Shown here: positions 53,206 through 62,278 of the stretch, in pieces
Numbering within the stretch: position 1 is the stretch's first letter
Layout: every line of letters begins with the position of its first letter
NCBI GenBank assembly: GCA_040751755.1
Contig: JBFMHC010000009.1
Coordinates: forward strand, 1 to 64,000
Length of the DNA: 64,000 bases
Origin: PFJX01 sp040751755
GTDB taxonomy: Bacteria > Pseudomonadota > Gammaproteobacteria > Burkholderiales > Thiobacillaceae
Direction of reading: 5' to 3'
Notes under the pieces: generated by a model
The model's input: only the letters and a program-made list of their open reading frames with translations
Told to the model about the DNA's origin: nothing
Database searches by the model: none
Position numbers and translations under genes: made by a program

Positions 53206-53880
53206 TCAGAGCGGCTCGAAACGCAGCCACTCGTCCAGGATCTCGATCACATCCCCGGCCCGCAGTGCCTGCGGCTCGTCGCCGATCGGCCTGCCGTTGA
53301 GTTCGGCGCGGCCCTTGCCCTCGACATGGGTGAGGAAATAGCCGTGCGGGCGCCGGTTGATCACCAGCAGCCGTTCGCCGGGGCGGCCGAAGGTGGCGAG
53401 GACCCGGTCCAGCACGACCGCCTCGCCCAGGCGGGCGCCGGACATGAACATCACCCGCGCCAGCGGGAAGGCGGCGGCGATCTGGCGCGCCGTGGCCACC
53501 GCCGTCGCCACCCCGGTCCCCGCGTCGGAACTGACCGCGCCCTTCAGGCTGGGGATGTAGAGCGTGCGGTCGGAGTCGACGCCCGCCACGGCCTTCACGC
53601 TGATGTACTTGAGCTGGTAGTCGCCGATGCCGACGACGTCGTTGTTGTGCAGGATGTGGCGCGTGGCCGGACGGCCGTTGACCAGGGTGCCGTTGGTGCT
53701 GCCCAGGTCCTCCAGGATGTCGTCGCTGCCGACCGAGGTGATGCGCGCGTGACGCTTGCTCACGCCCTCGCCCTCCAGGTGGAGCTGGTTGCCCTCGCCG
53801 CGGCCGATCTCCACCACGCCGGGCTCCAGGAACAGGCTGCTCACCAGTTCGCCGCCCAGGCTGACCACCAGTTTAGCCAT
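53206..53880 (-). CDS. FHA domain protein
   Basis: 224 residues. An N-terminal FHA domain (about 20-90) with EIGRGEGNQLHLEGEGVSKR and LGSTNGTLVNG keeps the Arg, Ser and Asn that bind phosphothreonine. A C-terminal part (about 135-224; ELNGRPIGDEPQALRAGDVI) looks like a second, degenerate FHA-like fold. It starts inside the end of the PP2C gene (8-base overlap), so they are translated together. It probably reads phosphorylation by the kinase encoded divergently at 54.8 kb. Confidence 0.88.
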   Translation of the reverse strand: MAKLVVSLGGELVSSLFLEPGVVEIGRGEGNQLHLEGEGVSKRHARITSVGSDDILEDLGSTNGTLVNGRPATRHILHNNDVVGIGDYQLKYISVKAVAGVDSDRTLYIPSLKGAVSSDAGTGVATAVATARQIAAAFPLARVMFMSGARLGEAVVLDRVLATFGRPGERLLVINRRPHGYFLTHVEGKGRAELNGRPIGDEPQALRAGDVIEILDEWLRFEPL

Positions 53881-54691
53881 GCCGCGCCCTCCCCATGCCG
53901 AACCAACCCAGCAACCGCCCCAGCAGGCCATCCGCCGCGGCGGGCTCGCCGACCTTGACGAGGATGACGGAGATGTTGTCGTGGCCGCCGTGGTCGTTGG
54001 CGATCATCACCAGTTGCCGCGCCGCCAGTTCGAGGTTGCCCTTGAGCGCGCCCAGCACCAGCTTGATGTCGGCGTTGTCCACCATGTCGTTGAGCCCGTC
54101 CGAGCACAGCAGGTAGAGGTCGCCCGGGCGCGGCTGCACGGTGCGCATGTCCGGCTCGATGTCCTCGTCCACGCCCAGTGCGCGCGTGACGAAGTTGCGG
54201 TTGTGCGAGACCTTGGCGTCCTCGCCGGAGATCAGGCCGTGCGAGACCTGCTCCTGCAGCAGGGAATGATCGAGCGTGAGTTGTTTAAGACGATCGTCGC
54301 GCAGCAGATACAGGCGCGCGTCGCCGACATGCGCCACCGTCGCCATGCCGGGCAGGAAGCGCATCGCCACCAGCGTCGCCCCCATGCCTGCGCAACGCCG
54401 ATCGACCTGGGCGCGACCGTGGATGGCGCGGTTCGCCTTGCGCACGGCGGCGCGCATCTCGTGCTTGGCACGCGTCTCGTCGATGCGGCGGGGAGCGGGT
54501 CCGGCGAGTTCGGCGAGCACGGTCTCCGTCGCCATGCGGCTGGCGACATCGCCCGCCTGATGCCCGCCCATGCCGTCCGCCAGGACGACCACGCCCCACC
54601 GCTCGGAGACCGCGATGCAGTCGTCGTTATAGGCGCGCATGACACCGGGGTCCGAGCAACTGGCGATTTCCAAACTGGCGCGAGGAGCCAT
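53873..54691 (-). CDS. PP2C-family Ser/Thr protein phosphatase
   Basis: 272 residues, a metal-dependent phosphatase. The metal-binding motifs are VLADGMGGHQAG (about 41-52), CSDGLNDMVDN and GGHDNISVILV (about 230). It begins with SCSDPGVMRAYNDD, typical of bacterial PP2C. It is paired with the FHA gene and divergent from the Ser/Thr kinase, so it likely reverses that kinase's phosphorylation. Confidence 0.93.
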   Translation of the reverse strand: MAPRASLEIASCSDPGVMRAYNDDCIAVSERWGVVVLADGMGGHQAGDVASRMATETVLAELAGPAPRRIDETRAKHEMRAAVRKANRAIHGRAQVDRRCAGMGATLVAMRFLPGMATVAHVGDARLYLLRDDRLKQLTLDHSLLQEQVSHGLISGEDAKVSHNRNFVTRALGVDEDIEPDMRTVQPRPGDLYLLCSDGLNDMVDNADIKLVLGALKGNLELAARQLVMIANDHGGHDNISVILVKVGEPAAADGLLGRLLGWFGMGRARHG

Positions 54692-54826
54692 CCAAGCTGT
54701 CCATTTATAATCTTTTCGGTCGGGCATTCTTGCCCAGTGAAACTTCAATAAGCAAGCCAACGCGATGCCACTCCCAGACCTCTTCGCGATCGCCCCCCCA
54801 AGCGCCCACGCGGCGCGCGGCACCCC

Positions 54827-56287
54827 ATGACGACCAGGAACCTCGGGCGCTACGAGATCACCGGCGAACTCGGCAGCGGCGAGATGGGCCAGGTCTACCG
54901 CGCCACCGATCCCATGCTGGATCGGACCGTCGCGATCAAGACCATCTCGCTCAAGCTCTCCAAGGCCGAGCTGGCGGACTTCGAGGAACGCTTCTACCGC
55001 GAGGCCAAGTCCGCCGGCCGCCTCAACCACCCCAACATCGTCACCATCCACGACGTCGGCGAGAGCGACGGCCTGGCCTACATCGCCATGGAGTTTCTCG
55101 ACGGCCTGTCCCTGCGCGAGACCCTGGACAGCGGCGTGGTGATGCCCCAGCGACGGGCCGCCGAGATCGCCGCCCAGGTCGCCGAAGGCCTGGCCTACGC
55201 GCACCAGAACGGCGTCGTCCACCGCGACATCAAGCCGGCCAACATCTTCATCACGCGCGGCGGCCTGGCCAAGATCACCGACTTCGGCATCGCCCTCGTA
55301 CCCACCGGCTCGCGCACCATTGCCGGCATGGTGCTCGGCTCACCCAACTACATGTCGCCGGAGCAGGTCCGGGGTGACGCCCTGGACGGGCGTTCGGACA
55401 TCTTCTCGCTCGGTGCGGTGCTGTACGAAATGCTCACCGGCATCCAGCCCTTCGCCGCGGACAACGTCAGCGCCACCCTCTACCGCATCGTCCACGACGC
55501 CCCACGCCCCGCGCATGCGGTGAATGCCGGCATCCCCCTGGCGCTGGACAAGGTCGTCGCCCGGGCGATGGCGAAGCGGCCCGAGGACCGCTACCAGACG
55601 GCCGCCGAGTTCGCCGCCGAGCTGCGCGCCCTCGCCCTCACGGACGCACCCCACCAGACCATGCCGCCGGCACCGCGCGAATCCGACACGGCACGCGGCG
55701 AAGGCACCACCAATCCCTCCCGCGCCGCCGACGCCACCGTGGTGGTGCCGCGCCTGCATGCCACGCCGACCGACCAGGCCGAATCCGCGCCAGCGACGCC
55801 CCGCCGTTGGCGCGTGCCGGCCGCCCTTGCCGGCCTGGCCGCCCTGGTCCTGGCATCGGCGGGCATCCACCTGCGGCAGGATCAGGCGAAACGCGCACCC
55901 GAGGCGCCTGCCGTCGCGACGGCGAGCGCGGGGCCTGCCAGGCCGCCCGCGCCGATACCGGCCCCGCCCACCGTGCCGGACCCGGCCGCGCGGCACGAGC
56001 CCCCCAGGCTCGCAGCCGGTCCCAGCCCCGCGGCGCCCACCACGGACAAGCCCGCCAAGCCGGCCGCGGCCGAGGCCCCCGGCGAACTGTTGTTCGCCAT
56101 CGCCCCCTGGGGCGAGGTCCACGTCGATGGCAAGCAGGTCGGCATCACCCCCCCGCTCAAGTCACTGAAACTGGCGCCCGGCCGGCACTCGGTTGAAATC
56201 CGTAACGCGACTATGCAACCCTATCGCACCCACATCGACCTGGCCCCCGGCCAGTCGGTGAAGGTCAAGTACAAGTTCAAGGGGTAA
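54827..56287 (+). CDS. Transmembrane Ser/Thr protein kinase with C-terminal PEGA domain
   Basis: 486 residues. The kinase domain (about 8-270) has the glycine loop GELGSGEMGQVY, Lys38 in AIK, HRDIKPAN (about 132-139) and DFG (about 152-154), so it should be active. A Pro/Ala/Thr juxtamembrane segment, one membrane helix (about 330-347), a Pro/Ala-rich linker and a PEGA domain (about 418-486; VHVDGKQVGITPPLKSL) follow; PEGA domains lie outside the membrane and may sense the envelope. It starts divergently from PP2C-FHA and is followed after 5 bases by a lipoprotein gene. Confidence 0.94.
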   Translation: MTTRNLGRYEITGELGSGEMGQVYRATDPMLDRTVAIKTISLKLSKAELADFEERFYREAKSAGRLNHPNIVTIHDVGESDGLAYIAMEFLDGLSLRETLDSGVVMPQRRAAEIAAQVAEGLAYAHQNGVVHRDIKPANIFITRGGLAKITDFGIALVPTGSRTIAGMVLGSPNYMSPEQVRGDALDGRSDIFSLGAVLYEMLTGIQPFAADNVSATLYRIVHDAPRPAHAVNAGIPLALDKVVARAMAKRPEDRYQTAAEFAAELRALALTDAPHQTMPPAPRESDTARGEGTTNPSRAADATVVVPRLHATPTDQAESAPATPRRWRVPAALAGLAALVLASAGIHLRQDQAKRAPEAPAVATASAGPARPPAPIPAPPTVPDPAARHEPPRLAAGPSPAAPTTDKPAKPAAAEAPGELLFAIAPWGEVHVDGKQVGITPPLKSLKLAPGRHSVEIRNATMQPYRTHIDLAPGQSVKVKYKFKG

Positions 56288-56292
56288 GCAAC

Positions 56293-56691
56293 GTGCTGCA
56301 TCGGATCTTGATCATCGCCATCGCGGCCCTGCTCGCCACGGGCTGCGCCACGGGGCCGTTCGGCCATGGCGGCGGCAAGGCGGAACAGGAACTCGCCGCG
56401 GCCATCCACCAATACGAGGACGGCGACTACAAGTCAGCCGCCAGGCGCTTCCAGGAGGCCCTGGACGAAGGCCTGCGCGCCAGGGCAGACAAGGTCACAG
56501 CGCACAAGTACCTCGCCTTCATCCACTGCGCGTCGAATCGGGAAAAGGCCTGCCGCGAGGAATTCCGCCTGGCCTTGGAACTCGATCCCGGTTTCGAGCT
56601 GAGCCAGGCCGAGCAGGGCCACCCGATCTGGGGGCCCGTCTACCGCAACGTGCGCGCCAGTCTGGGCGCCGGCAAGGCCCGCGGCCGCTAG
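56293..56691 (+). CDS. TPR-like lipoprotein
   Basis: 132 residues. A lipoprotein signal with lipobox LLATGC (about 13-18) precedes a helical region with one or two TPR-like repeats (AAIHQYEDGDYKSAARRFQEA) and a conserved-looking YLAFIHCASNREKACREEFR segment. AAGGGG lies before the GTG, 5 bases after the kinase stop. It is probably in the periplasm next to the kinase's PEGA domain and may be its partner or ligand; this is inference from position. Confidence 0.78.
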   Translation: MLHRILIIAIAALLATGCATGPFGHGGGKAEQELAAAIHQYEDGDYKSAARRFQEALDEGLRARADKVTAHKYLAFIHCASNREKACREEFRLALELDPGFELSQAEQGHPIWGPVYRNVRASLGAGKARGR

Positions 56692-56696
56692 GCGGC

Positions 56697-56757
56697 CTCC
56701 GCGCAATCGTCATTCCAGGGAAGCGAAGCCCCGGAATCCAAGTGGCCTGGAATCGAC
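56697..56757. repeat. Family D-like repeat between converging genes
   Basis: CGTCATTCCAGGG, GCCCCGGAATCC and GGCCTGGAATCG form imperfect inverted repeats resembling the element at 24440-24507. Lies between the lipoprotein gene and the zinc-ribbon gene. Confidence 0.5.
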
Positions 56758-56769
56758 CGGGAGGGCTCC

Positions 56770-57102
56770 TCAGTCTTGCTGCCGGGGGAGTAGTCCAAGA
56801 CCTTGCAGCTCGAAATCCGCGAGGCTGTGATAGAGGATCGTGGCCAGCATGAACAACACGAGCACCAGCACCACGAAGGCGGACAGATACGCCAAGGCAA
56901 GGCGCAGGTTCAGGCCGGCCTTGAAGTGGTGGTTGCAGGCCCTGCACCGATAAACCAGGAGCAACGACTTGCCCCCGCTGATGCGGGACAAACGCACGTC
57001 CCTGCTGCCGCAATGACGGCATTTGGCGCCGCCGATCGGCGGCATCAGCCTGCGAAGAGTCGAAGTGTTCACTGAAGATCGTCCAAGCCCGGTTGGACAC
57101 AT
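56770..57102 (-). CDS. Small zinc-ribbon membrane protein, unknown function
   Basis: About 110 residues. A zinc ribbon (CRHCGSRDVRL and YRCRACNHHF, two CXXC pairs) is followed by one long membrane segment (LAYLSAFVVLVLVLFMLAT). The family is not recognised. The start is uncertain: ATG 57102 is used, but in-frame starts at 57174 or within MPPIGGAKC are possible. It lies downstream of the histidine kinase on the same strand. Confidence 0.6.
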   Translation of the reverse strand: MCPTGLGRSSVNTSTLRRLMPPIGGAKCRHCGSRDVRLSRISGGKSLLLVYRCRACNHHFKAGLNLRLALAYLSAFVVLVLVLFMLATILYHSLADFELQGLGLLPRQQD

Positions 57103-57186
57103 TTTCGTCACAATCAAGGATTTCTTTACTTGATCTTGACTTCGGGCGGGTGCCGATCGAATACCGGCCCGCAAGGGCCGGCCGCC

Positions 57187-59907
57187 TTACTTGCCGAGGC
57201 GGACGGTGAACCAGAAGGTACTGCCCTGGTCGAGGCGGCTCTCCAGGCCGATGCGGCCGCCCATCATCTCCACCAGATGCTTGCAGATCGACAGGCCGAG
57301 GCCGGCGCCGCCGTATTTGCGGGTGCTGGAGGTGTCCACCTGCCAGAAGCTCTGGAACAACTGGGCCTGGTCTTCCTGGGAGATGCCGATGCCGCTGTCC
57401 TGCACCTCGAAGCGCGCGAACAGTTCCTTCTCCCCCTCCTCCAGCAGGCGCGCGCGCAGGACGATGCCGCCCTGCGCGGTGAACTTGAGCGCGTTGTCGA
57501 GGAAGTTGTACAGCACCTGGCGCAGGCGTGCCATGTCGCCCCGCAGCATGACGCGCAGGCGAGGTTCGGTCTCGACCGCGAAACTCAGGCCCTTGGCCTC
57601 GATGGGCGCGCGGAACTGCGCGACCAGCTCGTCGAGCAACTGCCCCAGATGGAAGTCCGACGCTTCGATGCGCATGCGACCGGCCTCGATGTTGGAAAGG
57701 TCGAGCACGTCGGTGAGGATGCCCAGAAGGTGCTGGGCCGACTGGTCGATCAGGTTGAGCTTGTCGAGCAGGCCGGGCTCGGTGACCTTGTGCTGCAGCA
57801 GGTGGGTGAGGCCGAGGATGGCGTTCATGGGGGTGCGGAACTCGTGGCTCATGTTGGCCAGCAGGGCGCTCTTGGCGCGCGTCGCCGCCTCCGCCTCCTC
57901 GGCGCGCTGCGCCAGCGCGGCATTGAGCACGTCGATGCGCTTCTCGCACTCCCTGCGTTCCGTGTTGTCGTAGAGCGTCGTGCGCGAAAACAGATAGTTG
58001 CCCGCAGCGTCCCGCACCGCCGTGGCGCTGAGCACCACCGGCAGGATGCTGCCGTCCTTGCGCACCATGTCCAGTTCGAGGTCCTGCACATAGCCGGTCT
58101 GCTTGAAGCGCGGGAAGCTGGCGCTGAAGATCAGCTGGCTGGCCGGCGTGAGCAGGTCCGACAGGCGCATGCGCCCCACCACCTCGTCGCGACGGAGGCC
58201 GAGCCAGGCCAGCTCGGTGTCGTTGATGCGCACGATCAGGCCGTTCCCGTCCAACGAGTGGTAGCCGCAGGGCGCGTTGTTGTAGAGGTCGGCCACCTGC
58301 ACGCTCTGCGCCTCGACGACGCGCTTGGCCTCCTCGATCTGGCGCGTGCGTTCCGCCACCAGCTCCTCCAGGTGCAGACGGTGGCGCGCCAGTTCCTCCT
58401 CCACCCGCTTGCGCTCGGTGATGTCCTCGAACACCGCGTAGACCTCCTCCACGCGCCCACCCTTGTGGACCGGCACGGCGTCGATCCTGACCCAAACATT
58501 GGCCTGGGTGCGCGGGTTGCGGACCCCCATGACCACGCCGCGCACCGGTTCGCCGCGTGCGAGGGCGAGCATGGACGGGTGTTCCTCGCCCGGGAAGGGC
58601 GAACCGTCCTCATGGATCGGCTGCCATTCCGTATCCAGCGAGGAGCGCGAGCGCATCTCCTCCGGGCTTACGCCGAGGATGCGCCCCGCCGCCGGATTGG
58701 CCAGGATGACGCGGCCCGTGCGGTCCTGGTAGACCACGCCCTGCGGCACCGTCTCGAAGAGGCCGCGGAAGGTCTCCTCGCTACGCGCCAGATCCGCGTT
58801 GACCCGCGCCGTCTCGCGCAATGCCGCGGCGATGCGCTGGCGGCTCGACACCAGCGACCAGAGCAGCGCCGACAGCAGGCCGCTGATCGCCACGCCGGCA
58901 AGCGCGATCAGGCGCGGTCGCTCGCCATGCAGACGCGCATCGAACGCAGGCGTGGAAATGGTCTCGATGGTCCAGCGATGCCCTGCGAAATCCAGTGGCG
59001 TGGCGAGGTGGAACGCGGCGCTGCGGGCGTCCACCGCCGGTCCGGCAATGCTCGTGTACATCAGCGACTCGTCCGACGGCGACTCGCCGTCGTAGACCCG
59101 CACCACCATGGACTTTTGCAGGGGCTGCAGCTCGCGAACCTGGAGCAGGGCATTCATCATGTCGCTCATGCGCAACGGCGAATAGGCCCAGCCCAACAGG
59201 CTGGCGCGTCGCTCCGCCACGTCGCGCGGCGACTCGCCATGGCGGTAGACCGGCACGTACAGCAGCAGCCCCGCCTGCACGCCGCTGCGCGTCTCCTGCA
59301 CCAACTTGACCTTGCCGCTCATCGCCGCCTGACCCTTGTCGCGCGCCTGCTCCATCGCCTTGCGCCGCACCGGCTCGGAATACATGTCGAAACCGAAGGC
59401 GCGCTGGTTGCGCCAATCGAAGGGCTCCAGATAGATGATGGAAGAGTAGGTGTCGCGCGGCCCGGCCGGCTTGACCTGGTAATCGGGAAACCCCTCCTCC
59501 CGCACCGCCGCCTCATGACGGGCCAGGTCGGCAGGCGCGATGTGGCGGGCGAACCCCACTCCCTGGATGCCGGGATAGCGCATCTCCAGGTGCAGGGCGG
59601 TGACGTAATCGCGGTACTCCACGCGCGACACCTCCCTGGAGGCATTGAACAGGCCAGCGACGCCGCGCAGCACCTGCACGTTGGCGGTCAGGCGCGCGAG
59701 CACGGAGTCCTTCACATGGTTGGTGTGGAGCTGAAACTCAGTTGCCAGCAGGGCCGCATCCTTCTCGCGCGCATCGCGCCAGAGCGCGTGGGTCACGGCA
59801 AGGCCGAGCGCCAGCACCAGGAGGGGGAGCAGGGAATAGGCGAGCGCCCCGGCCGACAGTTGCGCCGTCCTGGCGCCTCCCGCCACGGGTTCCACTACGC
59901 CTTCCAT
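57187..59907 (-). CDS. CHASE-domain hybrid-type sensor histidine kinase with two PAS domains
   Basis: 906 residues. A membrane helix (about 24-42), a periplasmic CHASE domain (about 75-310; YPGIQGVGFARHI), a second helix (about 333-352), two PAS domains (about 375-510 and 540-650), then HisKA with His688 in MSHEFRTPMNAI and an HATPase domain (FLDNALKF, DSGIGIS, GGAGLGLSI). There is no receiver domain and no response regulator beside it, so it is an orphan in this window. The Shine-Dalgarno of the ATG at 59907 is weak, so the exact start is uncertain. Confidence 0.92.
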   Translation of the reverse strand: MEGVVEPVAGGARTAQLSAGALAYSLLPLLVLALGLAVTHALWRDAREKDAALLATEFQLHTNHVKDSVLARLTANVQVLRGVAGLFNASREVSRVEYRDYVTALHLEMRYPGIQGVGFARHIAPADLARHEAAVREEGFPDYQVKPAGPRDTYSSIIYLEPFDWRNQRAFGFDMYSEPVRRKAMEQARDKGQAAMSGKVKLVQETRSGVQAGLLLYVPVYRHGESPRDVAERRASLLGWAYSPLRMSDMMNALLQVRELQPLQKSMVVRVYDGESPSDESLMYTSIAGPAVDARSAAFHLATPLDFAGHRWTIETISTPAFDARLHGERPRLIALAGVAISGLLSALLWSLVSSRQRIAAALRETARVNADLARSEETFRGLFETVPQGVVYQDRTGRVILANPAAGRILGVSPEEMRSRSSLDTEWQPIHEDGSPFPGEEHPSMLALARGEPVRGVVMGVRNPRTQANVWVRIDAVPVHKGGRVEEVYAVFEDITERKRVEEELARHRLHLEELVAERTRQIEEAKRVVEAQSVQVADLYNNAPCGYHSLDGNGLIVRINDTELAWLGLRRDEVVGRMRLSDLLTPASQLIFSASFPRFKQTGYVQDLELDMVRKDGSILPVVLSATAVRDAAGNYLFSRTTLYDNTERRECEKRIDVLNAALAQRAEEAEAATRAKSALLANMSHEFRTPMNAILGLTHLLQHKVTEPGLLDKLNLIDQSAQHLLGILTDVLDLSNIEAGRMRIEASDFHLGQLLDELVAQFRAPIEAKGLSFAVETEPRLRVMLRGDMARLRQVLYNFLDNALKFTAQGGIVLRARLLEEGEKELFARFEVQDSGIGISQEDQAQLFQSFWQVDTSSTRKYGGAGLGLSICKHLVEMMGGRIGLESRLDQGSTFWFTVRLGK

Positions 59908-60401
59908 CCTATCAAAGGCTTCCAGGATCGCATTTCCTCTCCCCGATTCCCGTTCTCCAGCAACGCAGTTTGAAACATGGCATGCCGATTGAGCAAGACA
60001 CCCCCGAGGCCTCCCCTCGCAGCCAACCCCAACCGATCAGCAGCTTCGAACCCAAGGGGGCGGTGTCGCGCGGACATGAACGGCGCAGCGGTATTCGGCA
60101 GAGGATTTCTTCAGCCAATGGAGGTAACAGGAATCGTCCTCCTCGGCAAAGAAACACGATTCACGATTGACGCCGCGCGGGACCAGATGCTGAGGCAGGC
60201 CGGGGAGTTTGATTCTGGGACTGCAGGGGCATGCTTATCTGCTAAATTCAGAAATCAATTCGACACTGACCCTTTTCTCTCATCCAGCAAGCAAGGGCGG
60301 GCAAGCGCGGACTGGCCCATGTCTGACAACCGGCACAAACCATGGGGGAATGTTCCAAGGCAGGCTTTACCCCGGATGGCAACCGGAAAGCCCGCCCCAT
60401 C
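59908..60401. other. 494-base gene-free region with degraded repeat remnants
   Basis: No frame here looks coding. It is visibly less GC-rich than the surroundings. It holds AAATCAATTCGACACTGACC at about 60251, reminiscent of the flanking sequence of IS200-like (REP-associated) transposases, and an inverted repeat GGCTTTCCGG/CCGGGGTAAAGCC (about 60366-60398, minus strand) just past the PEP-CTERM gene, with no T-run. Otherwise nothing recognisable. Confidence 0.5.
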
Positions 60402-61301
60402 CTAACCCTCAGGCGTTCCTCCCGGGCGCCCTGACTTGCGAATCGCAAGGATGGACACCGCGCCGAGCCACACCAAGGCAAGACTAGACGGCTCCGGGAG
60501 ATGTCGAAGCGTTGCGAAATAATCTACGGCTATCCCGTTCGGCACGTAATCGCTCAACCACCAGCCAGTGGGACCGGTGCGAGCATAGAAATAGGGATCG
60601 AGCCCAGAGGTCAGCTGGTGTGCATCCTGATCGGAATCCGTGATGTCGATGCGTCCCAGGGTGTCGTCGTAGCCTTGGAAGGTGACCGCATGGTAGATGC
60701 TGCCGTGAATCACGATGCCCACTTCGCGGCCCCCCGCCAGAAAATCGGCGGCCATGTCGAACACGTTGTTCGGCCACGCGTTGGCCACGGAGCCGTCGCG
60801 ACCGCTGTAAACCCCGAAATAACTCACCTCGTACATACCCCCCAGGGGGTGAGGTCGATTCACCAGGTACCAGTTCAGGGCCTCATGCTGCCAGCCACCA
60901 TACTGCCAACCACCTAGATGCCACGGCGTGGACATGTTGTAGACCATGTCCCAATAGATGTCCTGCGCATTCCGAGCGCCAAATCCAGCGCTTGCGAGCA
61001 TGTTGGCAGCGGAGGCGATCCAGCAGGACAGGTCGCTGGCTGAACGGGGATTGGCCCAATTCGCGTCGAGGCCATCACCCATGGGTTCGACGGTATCCCA
61101 GCGTCCGTTGCCGTTGACATCATCCCAGTAATTGACACCCCAGTTGTTCAAGTCGTGGAGCTTGTTAGCATCCGTCCACATGGGGTTCAGATAGGTGTTC
61201 TGCATCGGCACGGCCACGGCTGCCTGACTGACGCCGATCAGCAGCGCGGAGAGGAGTGCCGCCAATCCGGTTCCTGGTTTGAGTGTTTGCCCGTCGCGCA
61301 T
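60402..61301 (-). CDS. PEP-CTERM-anchored IdeS/Mac-like cysteine protease
   Basis: 299 residues. A signal peptide (about 1-31) precedes a domain with the Cys in SDLSCWIASAANMLASAGF (about 93), GGWQYGGWQHEALNWYLVNR, a His in HGSIYHAVTFQGYDD (about 205) and an Asp in ITDSDQD: the Cys-His-Asp layout of the IdeS/Mac papain-like family. It ends with the exosortase signal PEPSSLALVWLGAVSI then a basic tail. The protein is therefore likely sorted by exosortase/PEP-CTERM to the surface or extracellular matrix. The exosortase gene is not in the window. Confidence 0.85.
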   Translation of the reverse strand: MRDGQTLKPGTGLAALLSALLIGVSQAAVAVPMQNTYLNPMWTDANKLHDLNNWGVNYWDDVNGNGRWDTVEPMGDGLDANWANPRSASDLSCWIASAANMLASAGFGARNAQDIYWDMVYNMSTPWHLGGWQYGGWQHEALNWYLVNRPHPLGGMYEVSYFGVYSGRDGSVANAWPNNVFDMAADFLAGGREVGIVIHGSIYHAVTFQGYDDTLGRIDITDSDQDAHQLTSGLDPYFYARTGPTGWWLSDYVPNGIAVDYFATLRHLPEPSSLALVWLGAVSILAIRKSGRPGGTPEG

Positions 61302-61486
61302 GGCACCACCTCACAAATAGTACAGGACATGAAGGTCGTTATAGCCAAGCATTGCCAGATTGGCACACACACGGGCGTTCAGCGCATCGAGTGTCGAAGG
61401 GGCGACGGGCGTGACGAGGGGCCAGGTTCAGGCGCACGAATTCGATCCTCGGACAGCGCTCCCAGACGGGGCCAACTCGGCAGGAC

Positions 61487-62248
61487 TCAGCCGATCAGCA
61501 GCTTCAAGCCGATGGCGATGGTGGTGATCTCGAACGCCCGTTTGATCCAGACGTTGCCCTTGGTGATGGCGACGTGGCTGCCGAGGTAGCCGCCGATGAT
61601 GGAGCCGAGCAGCAGCGCGGGCATCCAGCCCCAGGCGACGGTGCCGAGGATGCCGAGCACCACCGCGCCGGTGCCGTTCCAGAAGAAGCCGCACAGGATT
61701 AGGGTGTAGGCGACGGCGCGCTTGTAGTCGAGGCCGAAGTGGCGGATCAGCCAGATGGTGAGGAACAGGCCGGTGCCGGAGGTGATGGAACCATTGAGGA
61801 AGCCGACCGCGAACAGCCCCGCCATGCCGGTCCACAGGCCCCGGCCCTCGCGGTTGCGCGGTGCGTAGTCCATGCCCAGCCGGGGCTTGAACACGGAGTA
61901 CAGGCCGAGGCCGAGGGTGAGCGCGCCCAGGGCCAGGGTGGCGGGGCGTTCCGGCACGTGCAGGATGGTGGAGGCCCCCAGCACCACGCCGGGCAGGCCG
62001 GCGCCCAGGATCACCAGGGAGAAGCGCCGCTCCAGGTGGCTCTCCTTGAGGTGGCGCACGGTGGCGCCGATGCCGAGGAAGACGCTGGCGACCTTGTGCG
62101 TCGCCAGCGCCACGCCGAACGGCAGGCCGAGGAAGATCAGCATGGGGAACTGGATCAGCCCGGCGCCGCCGCCGGAGAGGGCGGAGAACCAGTTGGCGAC
62201 GAAGGAGGCGACGAAGAGGATGGCCTGGTCGGCAAGGTCCAGGGTCAT
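61487..62248 (-). CDS. TSUP (TauE/SafE) family sulfite/anion permease
   Basis: 253 residues, seven to eight membrane helices. NWFSALSGGGAGLIQFPMLI with LGLPFGVALATHKVAS near the N-terminus and GSIIGGYLGSHVAI near the C-terminus are TSUP hallmarks. Substrates in the family include sulfite, sulfoacetate and thiosulfate; which is moved here is unclear. Upstream (62249-62480) is a repeat-rich spacer, so it is probably transcribed alone. Confidence 0.9.
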   Translation of the reverse strand: MTLDLADQAILFVASFVANWFSALSGGGAGLIQFPMLIFLGLPFGVALATHKVASVFLGIGATVRHLKESHLERRFSLVILGAGLPGVVLGASTILHVPERPATLALGALTLGLGLYSVFKPRLGMDYAPRNREGRGLWTGMAGLFAVGFLNGSITSGTGLFLTIWLIRHFGLDYKRAVAYTLILCGFFWNGTGAVVLGILGTVAWGWMPALLLGSIIGGYLGSHVAITKGNVWIKRAFEITTIAIGLKLLIG

Positions 62249-62278
62249 GGGCTGGGCATCCGTCGGTGAGACGCGGCC

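Noticed and set aside
60030..60060. CCGATCAGCAGCTTC, also found at the 3' end of the TSUP gene (61493-61507)
   Set aside because: Only 15 bases match and the flanks diverge; too short to call a duplicated gene fragment.
60123..60290. Possible small + strand gene starting MEVTGIVLLGKETRFTID
   Set aside because: No ribosome binding site, poor codon pattern, runs into repeat-like sequence and resembles no family I know.
61302..61486. Sigma54 promoter upstream of the PEP-CTERM gene (TGGCAATGCTTGGC on the minus strand)
   Set aside because: The GG-to-GC spacing is one base too short for a -24/-12 element.
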